A model generated the notes under the pieces. The model did not search any database. It was not told where the DNA came from and worked only from the letters and a program-made list of their open reading frames with translations. Of a stretch of DNA of 64,000 bases, positions 52,832 through 60,770 are shown piece by piece. Position numbers and translations under genes: made by a program. This DNA comes from CAWATZ01 sp963784995 (lineage in GTDB: Bacteria > Planctomycetota > Planctomycetia > Gemmatales > Gemmataceae): contig CAWATZ010000013.1 in the NCBI GenBank assembly GCA_963784995.1, forward strand, positions 806,001-870,000, in the 5' to 3' direction. Within the stretch, counting starts at the first letter, position 1. Each line of letters starts with the position of its first letter.

Positions 52832-53001
52832 GCGTGGACCTCCTTTGCAGCTTTCAAAAGCTCTCCCACGGGCGGCAGAGCGCCCATTCACCGGAACGGT
52901 GCGGAAAGGCGGCGAACTTCGCTGGAAGTCATAACACGGCAGAAGCGCGTGACGTTTGCGGGCGTTTTCGAGCGGAAGCGGTCCGATCCCGGTCGTGTGA
53001 A

Positions 53002-53365
53002 TCAGCTTTCGCCAGCCAGGGTCTTGAGGTGGTCGTACAACCCTTTCAACTTCCGGTCGAGATTGAGGGCCTTGTTCCGTGCCTTCTTGTACAGAACCTC
53101 GATGGCAATCAATTCTCCTTCTCCGGAGGGTTGGTATTCGTCCAGGAGGTTTCCCTCTTGATCGAGAATCGAAAGGACGTAGCTGGAAGAGACAGGCACC
53201 TTTGCAATTCTTGCCATTCCGAGTCCAAATTCTGCTCGGAAGGTATCTTCCTCTGCTGTCTTGTTCCAGTGGATGCGCCATTTTGTCGGTGGCTGCGTTC
53301 AGGACCCGCAGCAGGTCGTCAAGGCTCGGTGATGATTGGGAAGGCATGAGTTGCTCCGATTTCAT
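53002..53365 (-). CDS. Small soluble protein, one frameshift, coupled to the preceding gene
   Basis: ATG 53365 overlaps the TGA of the upstream gene. The first frame gives MKSEQLMPSQSSPSLDDLLR and VLNAATDKMAHPLEQ. Near 53.25 kb the sense moves to the next frame (EDTFRAEFGLGMARIAKVPV) and runs to 53002 (SYVLSILDQEGNLLDEYQPS, KARNKALNLDRKLKGLYDHL). About 120 residues if mended. It has a beta-rich centre and a helical C-terminus. I know no family. If the frames are truly separate, a 71-residue protein from ATG 53217 is the alternative. Confidence 0.55.
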
Positions 53366-53994
53366 GGATTCTGGGAAGCCCCTTGTGGCGGCCGTAAGGG
53401 ACCGTGGAGGAGGCGTGCCTGGATTTGAGCAAGCAAACCGATCACCTCGTCCAGGCACTCCACGTGGCGATTCTGAAGGGTGCCTTCCCCTCCAGGCAGC
53501 CGGTTTCTTTCGATGAACCGCCGAATGACCGCGAAGTCATCCGCCGCGGCACGCAATCGGGACGTTTCCTCACCGGTCAGATGGTGATCCTCCGCCAGTC
53601 GGTAGGCAACGTCGCGACATTCCTGACAGCGGTAGACTGCCCTTGGCCAGTTGGCATCCTGGGCGGCCTGGCGCAGGGCATCGACCCCACTGCGCAACGA
53701 AGCACAATTGACGTTCAGAAACTGCGTGGCAATCCCCTCCAAGGTCCGGCGTGCTTCTTCTCTCACCTGCTGGATGGCTTTCTGGGACCGCTCACTTGCT
53801 TCCTGGATCTGCTGGCCTGCGTCTCGTACGGTCCAGATGGTCACCACGAAGCCCAGAACACTCACAGCCAGTCCGACGATGCTGGCGACGTTACCAAGGG
53901 GGCCTTCGCGGAAAGCGATTCCAAAAGCCAGCGCTCCGAGCAGGATCACTACCCCGGGCACGATTCCTTTCCAGGTGAAAAGCCAGTTACTCAT
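53362..53994 (-). CDS. Two-TM coiled-coil membrane protein of unknown function
   Basis: 210 residues. Two N-terminal hydrophobic segments (IVPGVVILLGALAFGIAF, VASIVGLAVSVLGFVVTIW) are followed by a long amphipathic coiled coil (RDAGQQIQEASERSQKAIQQ followed by VREEARRTLE) and a helical C-terminal domain with CxxC (YRCQECRDV). The topology places the coiled coil in the cytoplasm. Its stop overlaps the start of the next gene (ATGA), so the two products are probably partners. I do not recognise the family; the layout resembles anchors for cytoplasmic effectors, but that is speculation. Confidence 0.65.
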   Translation of the reverse strand: MSNWLFTWKGIVPGVVILLGALAFGIAFREGPLGNVASIVGLAVSVLGFVVTIWTVRDAGQQIQEASERSQKAIQQVREEARRTLEGIATQFLNVNCASLRSGVDALRQAAQDANWPRAVYRCQECRDVAYRLAEDHHLTGEETSRLRAAADDFAVIRRFIERNRLPGGEGTLQNRHVECLDEVIGLLAQIQARLLHGPLRPPQGASQNP

Positions 53995-54266
53995 TGCGGG
54001 CGCTTACTCCTGTCGGCCCCGTTTCGAGCAACGATTTGTCAACTGCCCTCCTCCCTCTCGGGATCGGCGATCCGTGAGGGGGTCGGAACCAACTACCTCG
54101 ATCGGCCCAACTCGCTTCCTGCGCGGCACTTTACCACGCAGCCACGACCTTGGCAAGGGTCTCTCGAAAACCAGGTTCCCCTGCGGATCTCCCGGCCAAT
54201 CCCGTGCCAACTCGTCTCAACCCGCTCGACCCTCCCTGGTATAATTCCACTGGGAGGATCCATACC

Positions 54267-57200
54267 GTGCCCCAGCAAGCCCTTGTTGCTCTGGACAAAC
54301 TGACCGACCTGACGCAGCGGCTGCTCCACGCCGAGGATTTTCAGCCGCTGCTCGCCGCCCTGAAGCAGAGCCGCAGCGCAACCATTGACGGCGCCTGGGG
54401 CTCCTCGGCCGGCCTGGTCTGCGCCGCCCTGGCGGGGCAGTGTCCGTCCACCCTGGTCGTGGTCCTGGCCCATCCGCGCGATCTCGACCTCTGGGCCGGC
54501 GATCTGCTCTCCTTCTCCGGCATCCGTCCCGTGGTCTTTCCCGCCTGGGACAACCAGCCCGGCGGCACTCTCGACGAGGTTGCCGGTCAGCGCTTGCGTC
54601 TGCTCAAGCAGCTCCAGTCCGATCAGCCCCCGCAGGTCCTGCTGACCACCATCCAGGCCCTGATCCAGCCGGTGCCGCAGCAGGCCGCCTTTGCCGCACA
54701 GCGCCGGCTGCTGCGCGTCGGCGACACGTGCGCCCCGGACGACCTCGCCGCCTGGCTGGTGCAGCACGGCTATCAGAACGTCGAGGTCGTCGAGCTGCCC
54801 GGCGAGTTCAGCCGCCGCGGCGGCATCCTTGACGTCTATTCGCCGGACAGCGATTCGCCTTACCGGCTCGAATACTTCGGCGATGACATCGACTCCATCC
54901 GCGCCTTCGCTCCACAGACGCAGCGCAGCCTGGGTCCGGTCGATCGGCTGGAGCTGACTGGGCTGGCGATGAACGACCTGCTGAACACGCTCAGCGGCCA
55001 TCTGTGCGACTACCTCCCCGCCGGGGCGTGGGTTGCCCTGGTCGAGACGGAGGAGCTGCACGAGCAGGGCAAGCACTACCTCGAACGCATGCCCACTATT
55101 GTCGGTCTGTTCACGCTCGAAGGCGTCTTTCAGAACGTCTTTCGTTTCCCCACCGTCAAGATCGAGACCCTGCCCAGCCCGACGGTCGAGGCGATCTATC
55201 ATCTCCGCGTCGAGTCGGTGGAGCGCTTCAGCGGCGACGTCAACCGGGTGCGCGACGAGCTGGACTCGGTGGCCGACCGGGAAATGGTGCTGATCGCCAG
55301 CCAGAACGAGGCCGAGTGCAAGCGCCTGAGCGAGGTGCTGTCGGCCGGGCAGCTGGCCCAGAGCGATCGCTTGCGCCTGGTCACCGGCCGGGTCCATGCG
55401 GGGTTTCGGCTCTTGCCAAGCTGGGAGGGCGAGGCCCCTGCCGAGTCGGGCGTTATCGTGCTGGGCGGACAGGAGCTGTTTCACCGCGACAGCCGGCCCG
55501 AGAGCGGGGGCGGCTTCCTGCCGCGCCGCCGGCTGGAATCGCGGGCCATCGACAGCTTCCTCGACCTCAACGAGGGCGACCTGGTCGTTCACGTCAACCA
55601 CGGCATCGCTCGCTATCGCGGCATGCAACTGCTTGATCGCATGCCCTCCGCGAATGGCCTGGCCTCGGGCGGCGCCAGGCAGGCGAGCCGGGACCGTAAG
55701 CGACCGGAGGTCCCCACCCAGGCCGAGGAACACCTGGTCCTGGAGTTCAAGGACGCGGTGCGGGTCTTCGTGCCGGCGTCGAGCATTGACCTGGTGCAGA
55801 AGTACGTCGGCGGCTCCAAGGCGGACCCGGAGCTGTCCAAGATCGGCGGCAGCAGCTGGGCCAAGCGCAAGGCCCGGGTCGAGGAGGCGGTGCTGGACCT
55901 GGCCAGCGACATGATCCAGTTGCAGGCCCTCCGCGAGGCCCAGCCGGGGCTGGCCTCGCCGCCCGATTCGGACTGGCAGGCCAGCTTCGAGGCGGCCTTT
56001 CCCTACCAGGAAACGCCCGATCAGTTGACCTCCCTGGCCGAGATCAAGACCGACATGCAGCGGCAGCGGCCGATGGATCGGCTGATCTGCGGCGACGTCG
56101 GCTATGGCAAGACCGAGTTGGCCATGCGGGCCGCGTTCAAGACCATCGACAACGGCCGGCAGGTCGCCGTCCTGGTCCCCACTACCGTACTGGCCGAGCA
56201 ACATTACCGGACCTTCAGCCAGCGCCTGGCCGAATATCCCTTTGTGGTGGAATGCCTCAGCCGCTTCCGCACCGGAGGCGAGCAGCGGCGCATCGTGCAG
56301 CGCCTCGCCCAGGGAGGCGTCGATGTCATCATCGGTACGCATCGGCTGCTGAGCGGCGACGTTCAGTTCAAGGACCTGGGGCTGGTGATCATCGACGAGG
56401 AGCAGCGTTTCGGCGTCGAGCACAAGGACCGGCTCAAGAAATTGCGGACGGTGGTGGACGTGCTGACGCTGACCGCCACGCCCATTCCGCGGACGCTGCA
56501 TCTGTCCCTGCTCGGCATCCGCGACATCAGCAACCTGGAAACGCCGCCGCCCGATCGGCTGGCCATCGAGACGCGCATCGTCCGCTCCGATCCGCAGCTG
56601 ATCCGCCACGCCATCCTGCGCGAGCTGAACCGCGAGGGGCAGATCTATTTTGTCCACAATCGCGTCTTCAACATCCAGGAGGTGGCCGACCGCCTGGCGG
56701 TCCTGGTGCCGGAGGCCCGGCTGGCGGTGATTCACGGGCAGATGAGCGAACACGAGCTGGAGCAGGGGATGCTGCGCTTCGTGCAGCGCCAGGCCGACAT
56801 CCTGGTGGCGACGACGATCATCGAGAGCGGCCTGGACATTCCCAACGCCAACACCATCTTCATCAACCAGGCCGACATTTACGGCCTGGCCGACCTGCAC
56901 CAGCTGCGCGGCCGGGTGGGCCGCTACCGCAACCGGGCCTACTGCTATCTGCTGCTCGACCCGGACCGGCAGGTCAACCCGACGGCGGCGAAGCGGCTCA
57001 AGGCCCTGGAGGAGTTCACCGACCTCGGGGCCGGCTTCAAGATCGCCATGCGCGACCTGGAGATCCGCGGGGCCGGCAACATCCTGGGCACCGAGCAGAG
57101 CGGCCACATCGCCGCGGTGGGCTACGAGCTGTACTGCCAGCTCCTGGAAAAGGCGGTCGGCACGCAGAAGCAGCAGCCGCGGAAGACGCCGCTGGAGGTG

Positions 57201-57653
57201 ACCATCGAGCTGCCCTGGTCGGCGTATCTGCCGCGCGATGACGTGGCCGGGCAGCGGCTGCGCATCGAGGCGTACCGCAAGCTGGCCCGCATCCGCCAGC
57301 TGCCGCGTCTGGAGGAAGCGCGGCAGGAACTGCGGGACCGCTACGGGCCGCTGCCGGAGCCGGCCGAGTGGCTGGTCCGGCTGGCGGAGCTGCGCCTGCT
57401 GGCCGGGCGCTGGAAGGTGGTTGACGTTCGCCTGGAGTATCCCGGCGAAAATCGCATCGGCCCGACCGACCTGGTGCTGCGCTATCTCGACCCGCGCCGC
57501 ATCCAGAAGCTGGCCCGGCAGAGCAAGGGCCGGCTGCGCGTGGTCGATGAGCAGAGCGCCTATTTCCGCCTTCAGGAATCCGAGATGGAGCCCGAGGCCC
57601 TTTACCGGGTCCTCAAGGGGCTGCTGGGTGAGCCGGAAGCCGTCAGCGAGTAG
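54267..57653 (+). CDS. mfd: Transcription-repair coupling factor
   Basis: 1128 residues, full family length. Mfd displaces stalled RNA polymerase and recruits UvrA to the lesion. Domains in order: UvrB-homology N-terminal modules (about 30-330; VVFPAWDNQPGG, GEFSRRGGILDVYSPDSDSP), RNA-polymerase-interaction CarD-like domain (about 430-540; LNEGDLVVHVNHGIARYRGM), RecG-like helicase with Walker A GDVGYGKTE (about 609) and DEEQRFGVEHKD (about 709), TATPIPRTLH, IIESGLDIPNANTIFINQAD and QLRGRVGR, then the C-terminal TRCF domain. Start GTG 54267 is fixed by GGAGG ten bases upstream; a -10 TATAAT lies at 54240-54245. The small gene at 57663 follows 9 bases after the stop. Confidence 0.97.
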   Translation: MPQQALVALDKLTDLTQRLLHAEDFQPLLAALKQSRSATIDGAWGSSAGLVCAALAGQCPSTLVVVLAHPRDLDLWAGDLLSFSGIRPVVFPAWDNQPGGTLDEVAGQRLRLLKQLQSDQPPQVLLTTIQALIQPVPQQAAFAAQRRLLRVGDTCAPDDLAAWLVQHGYQNVEVVELPGEFSRRGGILDVYSPDSDSPYRLEYFGDDIDSIRAFAPQTQRSLGPVDRLELTGLAMNDLLNTLSGHLCDYLPAGAWVALVETEELHEQGKHYLERMPTIVGLFTLEGVFQNVFRFPTVKIETLPSPTVEAIYHLRVESVERFSGDVNRVRDELDSVADREMVLIASQNEAECKRLSEVLSAGQLAQSDRLRLVTGRVHAGFRLLPSWEGEAPAESGVIVLGGQELFHRDSRPESGGGFLPRRRLESRAIDSFLDLNEGDLVVHVNHGIARYRGMQLLDRMPSANGLASGGARQASRDRKRPEVPTQAEEHLVLEFKDAVRVFVPASSIDLVQKYVGGSKADPELSKIGGSSWAKRKARVEEAVLDLASDMIQLQALREAQPGLASPPDSDWQASFEAAFPYQETPDQLTSLAEIKTDMQRQRPMDRLICGDVGYGKTELAMRAAFKTIDNGRQVAVLVPTTVLAEQHYRTFSQRLAEYPFVVECLSRFRTGGEQRRIVQRLAQGGVDVIIGTHRLLSGDVQFKDLGLVIIDEEQRFGVEHKDRLKKLRTVVDVLTLTATPIPRTLHLSLLGIRDISNLETPPPDRLAIETRIVRSDPQLIRHAILRELNREGQIYFVHNRVFNIQEVADRLAVLVPEARLAVIHGQMSEHELEQGMLRFVQRQADILVATTIIESGLDIPNANTIFINQADIYGLADLHQLRGRVGRYRNRAYCYLLLDPDRQVNPTAAKRLKALEEFTDLGAGFKIAMRDLEIRGAGNILGTEQSGHIAAVGYELYCQLLEKAVGTQKQQPRKTPLEVTIELPWSAYLPRDDVAGQRLRIEAYRKLARIRQLPRLEEARQELRDRYGPLPEPAEWLVRLAELRLLAGRWKVVDVRLEYPGENRIGPTDLVLRYLDPRRIQKLARQSKGRLRVVDEQSAYFRLQESEMEPEALYRVLKGLLGEPEAVSE

Positions 57654-57662
57654 GAGGAAGCC

Positions 57663-58172
57663 ATGTCGCGCCTGCTGGACTTTTATCGCGGCACGACGAC
57701 CGACAGCGAAGGTCGGATGCTCACGGAGGTCTGGAACTGGAGCGACGACGACCTGGAAGCGGTCCACGACTTCATTCAGTGGCTGTTCCCCTTGCCGGAG
57801 CCCAGCCGGTTCAACCCGGACGCGCCGCTGCTGACCACGGAGGACATCGCCGCCTTCCAGGGCGATGCGTTGCTTCGGAGCAACCTTGCGAGGTCATTCG
57901 AGCGGTTCCTGGCCTTCCTCGGGCTGGCCGTGCAAAAGGATGGCCGGGTCATCGAGGGGCCGGCCTTCGCCTCCCACAGAGGAAACGCCTGGGACTTTCC
58001 CAATCACAACTGGCTGCGGATCACTCGCGTTCTCCGCAGTCTGACGCTGCTGGGTCTGGAGGAGCGGGCCCGGGCCTTCTACGCCTGGCTGGAGGCGGCG
58101 TATCGGAGCGGCAAGTTCCCCATCCCGGCGGACACGTTCCGCTACTGGACCGAGGCGGTCCAGCGGCGTTGA
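57663..58172 (+). CDS. Opioid-growth-factor-receptor-like (OGFr_N) domain protein
   Basis: 169 residues, a single domain. The blocks LLDFYRGTTTDSEGRMLTEV, WNWSDDDLEAVHDFIQWLFP and LPEPSRFNPDAPLLTTEDIA, then NHNWLRITRVLRSLTLLGLE match the conserved N-terminal domain of animal opioid growth factor receptors, which also occurs in many bacteria. The bacterial function is unknown. It begins 9 bases after mfd with GGAGGA upstream, so it is probably translated from the mfd message, though a link to repair is not established. Confidence 0.88.
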   Translation: MSRLLDFYRGTTTDSEGRMLTEVWNWSDDDLEAVHDFIQWLFPLPEPSRFNPDAPLLTTEDIAAFQGDALLRSNLARSFERFLAFLGLAVQKDGRVIEGPAFASHRGNAWDFPNHNWLRITRVLRSLTLLGLEERARAFYAWLEAAYRSGKFPIPADTFRYWTEAVQRR

Positions 58173-58476
58173 TGTCAGGGTCTTCTCCGGATGGCGGTCC
58201 GTAGCGTGCGTGCAGACACAACCCCACGATAAAAGCGCTGCCGAGAGCAGAGGCCAGGCCAGCCCACAAGACCACACCCCGACTGTCGTGGACGCTCCAG
58301 AAGCAGCACACGTAGGAGTTGAGAGCCAGGCTCACCAGGGACAGGCCCAGAGCGTAGTGGTCGGTCCGGACTTTCCTGTCTGTGACTGCCGGAACACAGC
58401 ACAGGGTGAGGAGAAAGCCCACCGGCATCCCGTAACAACCCACCCGGCCCAGCACTTCAAGAAAAACCAGCGTCAT
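58021..58476 (-). CDS. Small membrane protein, unknown
   Basis: 151 residues from ATG 58476 (GAGG seven to eight bases upstream). Four hydrophobic segments are visible (VFLEVLGRVGCYGMPVGFLL, HYALGLSLVSLALNSYVCCF, VVLWAGLASALGSAFIVGLC and neighbours), followed by a polar, Pro/Arg-rich tail. The tail overlaps the 3' 152 bases of the OGFr-like gene on the other strand and may be non-native. No family recognised. Confidence 0.5.
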   Translation of the reverse strand: MTLVFLEVLGRVGCYGMPVGFLLTLCCVPAVTDRKVRTDHYALGLSLVSLALNSYVCCFWSVHDSRGVVLWAGLASALGSAFIVGLCLHARYGPPSGEDPDINAAGPPRSSSGTCPPGWGTCRSDTPPPARRRRPGPAPPDPAASDCGERE

Positions 58477-58507
58477 CCCTGACCTCATTCGGGAAAGTAC
58501 AGGCCGG

Positions 58508-58924
58508 CTACTGCGATGCGGACCTCCTGAGCAATCGCTTGACCAGGCGCCGCCAATCGACCTCGATCCAGTCATCGCCAAGCGGGGCCACGCAGGAGTG
58601 CCGCCAACCGGCCAACTCGAACTCACCGGCCATCCAGTTCGACCGCTCGACGTTGCTGGAATGGATAATAACCGGCAGGACGATCGACTGCGATACCAGG
58701 TATTTGACGACCTCCAGACCATCGCCCGGATCAGCGCCGCCTTCAACTGGCTCCAGGTCGTGATCCAGGGAGATGAGCCTCGCCACGGGCAAATGCGAAT
58801 CGACCTCGCGGACCATCGCCCGGGCATCGCGCCAGACCAGCAGCGGCAATTCGGGAGCAAGAGCGCACAGGGTTGCTGTGAAACGTTGCACCCGGTCGGC
58901 GTTGTCTTCGAGCATCAGCAACAT
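58508..58924 (-). CDS. Cyclic-phosphate-processing-type receiver domain protein
   Basis: 138 residues, stand-alone. The fold is receiver-like: LLMLEDNADRVQRFTATLCA, ARLISLDHDLEPVEGGADPG with DHD where the phospho-acceptor would be, VLPVIIHSSNVERSNWMAGE. Proteins with SLDHDLG-type motifs were described computationally as receivers linked to cyclic-phosphate ends of RNA (REC_2-type). No RNA-repair gene is next to it. It and the small membrane protein at 58021 run in the same direction. Confidence 0.8.
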   Translation of the reverse strand: MLLMLEDNADRVQRFTATLCALAPELPLLVWRDARAMVREVDSHLPVARLISLDHDLEPVEGGADPGDGLEVVKYLVSQSIVLPVIIHSSNVERSNWMAGEFELAGWRHSCVAPLGDDWIEVDWRRLVKRLLRRSASQ

Positions 58925-59063
58925 GAGCCGCTCCTCAAGCGTTCCAGTGTTCCCTCAGGCGAGGTTCTCCTTTCAAACGCAGCAGTTACCGCCTAGCATA
59001 TCATATCTGGTGCTGGGCAAATCCATGTGCGAGCCGCTGTTGGAAAGGAGCGACAGGCAACCG

Positions 59064-59681
59064 ATGTACGTTCCGACTGCTTTCGCGGAGACAGACCAGG
59101 GCAAGCTCCACGAGTTCATCGAGGCCCACAGCTTCGGCCTGCTCGTCTCCGTGCGGGCGGGAGAGCCGTTTGCCTCGCACCTGCCGTTCCTCCTGGAGCG
59201 GGACGCCGGCCCGCACGGCACCCTGGTCGGGCATCTGGCCCGGGCAAATCCCCAGTGGCAGGAGCTGGACGGGCACCAGGTTCTCGCCATTTTCTCCGGG
59301 CCACACGCCTACGTCTCCCCAACCTGGTACGAGTCCGAAAACGTCGTGCCGACCTGGAATTACGTCGCCGTCCACGCTTACGGCACCATTCGGCTGGTCC
59401 AGGATCCGGCTCCCCTGGCGGACATCGTACAAGCAATGGTCCGCACCTACGAGAGCGGGATGCCGAGACCCTGGTCCCTCGACACCAGCAGCGAGTACTT
59501 CCAGAAAATGGTGCGTGCCATCGTCGGGTTCCGGATCGAGATCACCCGTTTGGAAGGAAAGTGGAAGCTGAACCAGAACCATCCGCCCGAGCGGCGGGAG
59601 AAGGTCATTCGAGCGCTGGAGGAGTACGGCGATCAGGACAGGAGAGAGGTTGCCCAGTTGATGAAGGGGATGCTGGGTTAG
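59064..59681 (+). CDS. PaiB-type FMN-binding negative transcriptional regulator
   Basis: 205 residues, full length. The typical N-terminus MYVPTAFAETDQGKLHEFIE, the flavin-reductase-like split-barrel core (FGLLVSVRAGEPFASHLPFL, LVGHLARANPQWQEL), IFSGPHAYVSPTWYESENVV, PTWNYVAVHAYGTIRLV and C-terminal KLNQNHPPERREKVI mark the PaiB family, which in Bacillus represses sporulation and protease genes. Start taken at ATG 59064, the family's usual N-terminus; AAGGAG lies 13 bases upstream. An ATG at 59025 is in frame. Confidence 0.93.
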   Translation: MYVPTAFAETDQGKLHEFIEAHSFGLLVSVRAGEPFASHLPFLLERDAGPHGTLVGHLARANPQWQELDGHQVLAIFSGPHAYVSPTWYESENVVPTWNYVAVHAYGTIRLVQDPAPLADIVQAMVRTYESGMPRPWSLDTSSEYFQKMVRAIVGFRIEITRLEGKWKLNQNHPPERREKVIRALEEYGDQDRREVAQLMKGMLG

Positions 59682-59707
59682 TTCAACACGATTGCTGCCC
59701 GAGAGGG

Positions 59708-59745
59708 GAAAAGAAAACCCCAATCCCTTTTCGAGGATTGGGGTT
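59708..59745 (-). terminator. Rho-independent terminator of tRNA-fMet
   Basis: On the minus strand AACCCCAATCC pairs perfectly with GGATTGGGGTT (11 bp) around an eight-base loop, followed by TTTTCTTTT. It starts four bases past the tRNA discriminator. Confidence 0.88.
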
Positions 59746-59788
59746 GAGTTGCGGCGAGTGGATTTGAACCACTGACCTCCAGGTTATG

Positions 59789-60432
59789 CATACCACTACA
59801 GCTTTCGCTGCCCGTGCAACCGGTTTGTGGTCTGGACTTTCCCTTCATCCTTCGACCAAAGTCGGGAGGATGCCTGCCATCAAGTCTCTACACCTTCCCT
59901 GATACAAATACCAGGGCTTGGCTCGGGATTACCACTGCGAGAGGCTTCCCCGAATTTGGCAGGTGTTCGCATCAAGGTTTCCCTTGATGCAGCCCAGTGC
60001 GAGATCAGATCCCAAGCATCTCGATAAATCGCAGATCGAGGCTTGCGCTGACGCTTGACCGATTCCACAATCGTAATCTGCCCAGCGTAAGCGATGAACT
60101 CCAAAACAGGGAAGATGTAGAACAACTCCAAATCATCCAGGTAAACAAGGGCAAAATCGAAATCAACAGGTGTATAGATCCCTCGCAGCATCCGGCGACG
60201 ATTTGTTTTCGTTCGTCGGGTATCCAGGAGGTAGCATTGATCCGGTTGATGGAACCAAGCTGCCTTGGTCTGAATCTTGGCGAGAACCCCTGAGACATCA
60301 AAAACGAGATCGTATGAAAGTCGATCTCCGATTGGTCTCAGGACACCCCAACCTCGGCGTAATCCCTGGAGGATTGCGGCCTGTTCTGCAATATCTCCCT
60401 TTTGTTTGGTGTCCATGGTTGTCCCGCGGTTG
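59789..60432 (-). mobile_element. Group I intron (Azoarcus-like, IC3-type core) with homing endonuclease ORF
   Basis: 644 nt. Exon 1 ends in U and the intron ends in G, as required for group I splicing. The 3' third holds the catalytic core: CAAATTCGGGGAAGCC, GTAATCCCGAGCCAAGC, then AAGGTGTAGAGACTTGATGG and GGATGAAGGGAAAGTCCAGA, closing ACAAACCGG. These segments line up in order with the self-splicing intron of Azoarcus tRNA-Ile (AAGGUGUAGAGACUAGACGG, GGUGAAGGCAUAGUCCAGGG, ACAAACCGG). The endonuclease ORF occupies the 5' part, upstream of the core. Confidence 0.9.
59880..60416 (-). CDS. Intron-encoded PD-(D/E)XK homing endonuclease (I-Ssp6803I-like)
   Basis: 178 residues, starting 16 bases into the intron. 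The N-terminal KGDIAEQAAILQGLRRGWGV followed by LRPIGDRLSYDLVFDVSG and VLAKIQTKAAW has the order Glu ... Asp ... Gln-x-Lys of a PD-(D/E)XK nuclease. I-Ssp6803I, encoded in the group I intron of the Synechocystis tRNA-fMet gene, is the known member with this arrangement, and it cleaves intronless fMet genes to spread the intron. The last 30 or so residues run into the intron core, so the ORF shares sequence with ribozyme elements. No RBS of note. Confidence 0.85.
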   Translation of the reverse strand: MDTKQKGDIAEQAAILQGLRRGWGVLRPIGDRLSYDLVFDVSGVLAKIQTKAAWFHQPDQCYLLDTRRTKTNRRRMLRGIYTPVDFDFALVYLDDLELFYIFPVLEFIAYAGQITIVESVKRQRKPRSAIYRDAWDLISHWAASRETLMRTPAKFGEASRSGNPEPSPGICIREGVET

Positions 60433-60481
60433 AGCCTGGCGAGCTACCACTGCTCCACGCCGCGATCATTCATCTGGTGTA

Positions 60482-60510
60482 ATCCTATCCCTCCTCCGGC
60501 AAAAGCTCAA
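60482..60510 (-). promoter_or_regulatory. Promoter of the tRNA-fMet gene
   Basis: On the minus strand TTGAGC (60505-60510), 17-bp spacer, TAGGAT (60482-60487); the tRNA 5' end is 18 bases downstream. The remaining 60511-60770 shows nothing else. Confidence 0.65.
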
Positions 60511-60770
60511 GCCCGATCTGCCGGAATCTTGGTTTTTCCTCCCCGTGACGGATTCTGGGGAAGAGTCAGGAGAGGACCGGAAGCGAAGGCGTGTGATGCT
60601 GACGCGGTGGCGGTGTCGCTTTTTTGTCATCCGTGGGACCTTCACAGGCACGCTGGGGCCTTTCCTGGCGAGACCGCCAGCTTTCCGCGCCGTTGGCGGT
60701 GTGGCGGCCTCAGCGGTTCTGTCTATGCGGCGACCCCTCCTCATGATCCCCGACGGTCAGCGGTTTTCTC

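Larger units (their letters stand above)
59749..60464 (-). tRNA. Initiator tRNA-fMet (CAT), split by a group I intron
   Basis: Exon 1 is 60464-60433 (CGCGGCGTGGAGCAGTGGTA ... CCAGGCT) and exon 2 is 59788-59749 (CATAACCTGGAGGTCAGTGG ... CGCCGCAA). Spliced length is 72 nt; CCA is not encoded. The first base pair of the acceptor is C1-A72, unpaired, the hallmark of bacterial initiator tRNAs. The anticodon stem CCAGG/CCTGG encloses CTCATAA; the anticodon is at 59786-59788. The intron sits between U33 and C34, directly 5' of the anticodon. Strong -35/-10 elements and a terminator flank the gene. Without splicing this copy cannot be used; whether the genome has another fMet gene cannot be seen here. 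Confidence 0.93.

Noticed and set aside
54093..57767. A 1224-codon open frame on the minus strand across the mfd region
   Set aside because: It is the mirror of mfd in a high-GC gene: no recognisable domain, Gln/Arg/Leu-rich composition, and mfd itself matches its family along its whole length.
60466..60744. A 92-codon minus-strand frame upstream of tRNA-fMet
   Set aside because: Arg/Pro-rich shadow composition, no RBS, and it overlaps the tRNA promoter.
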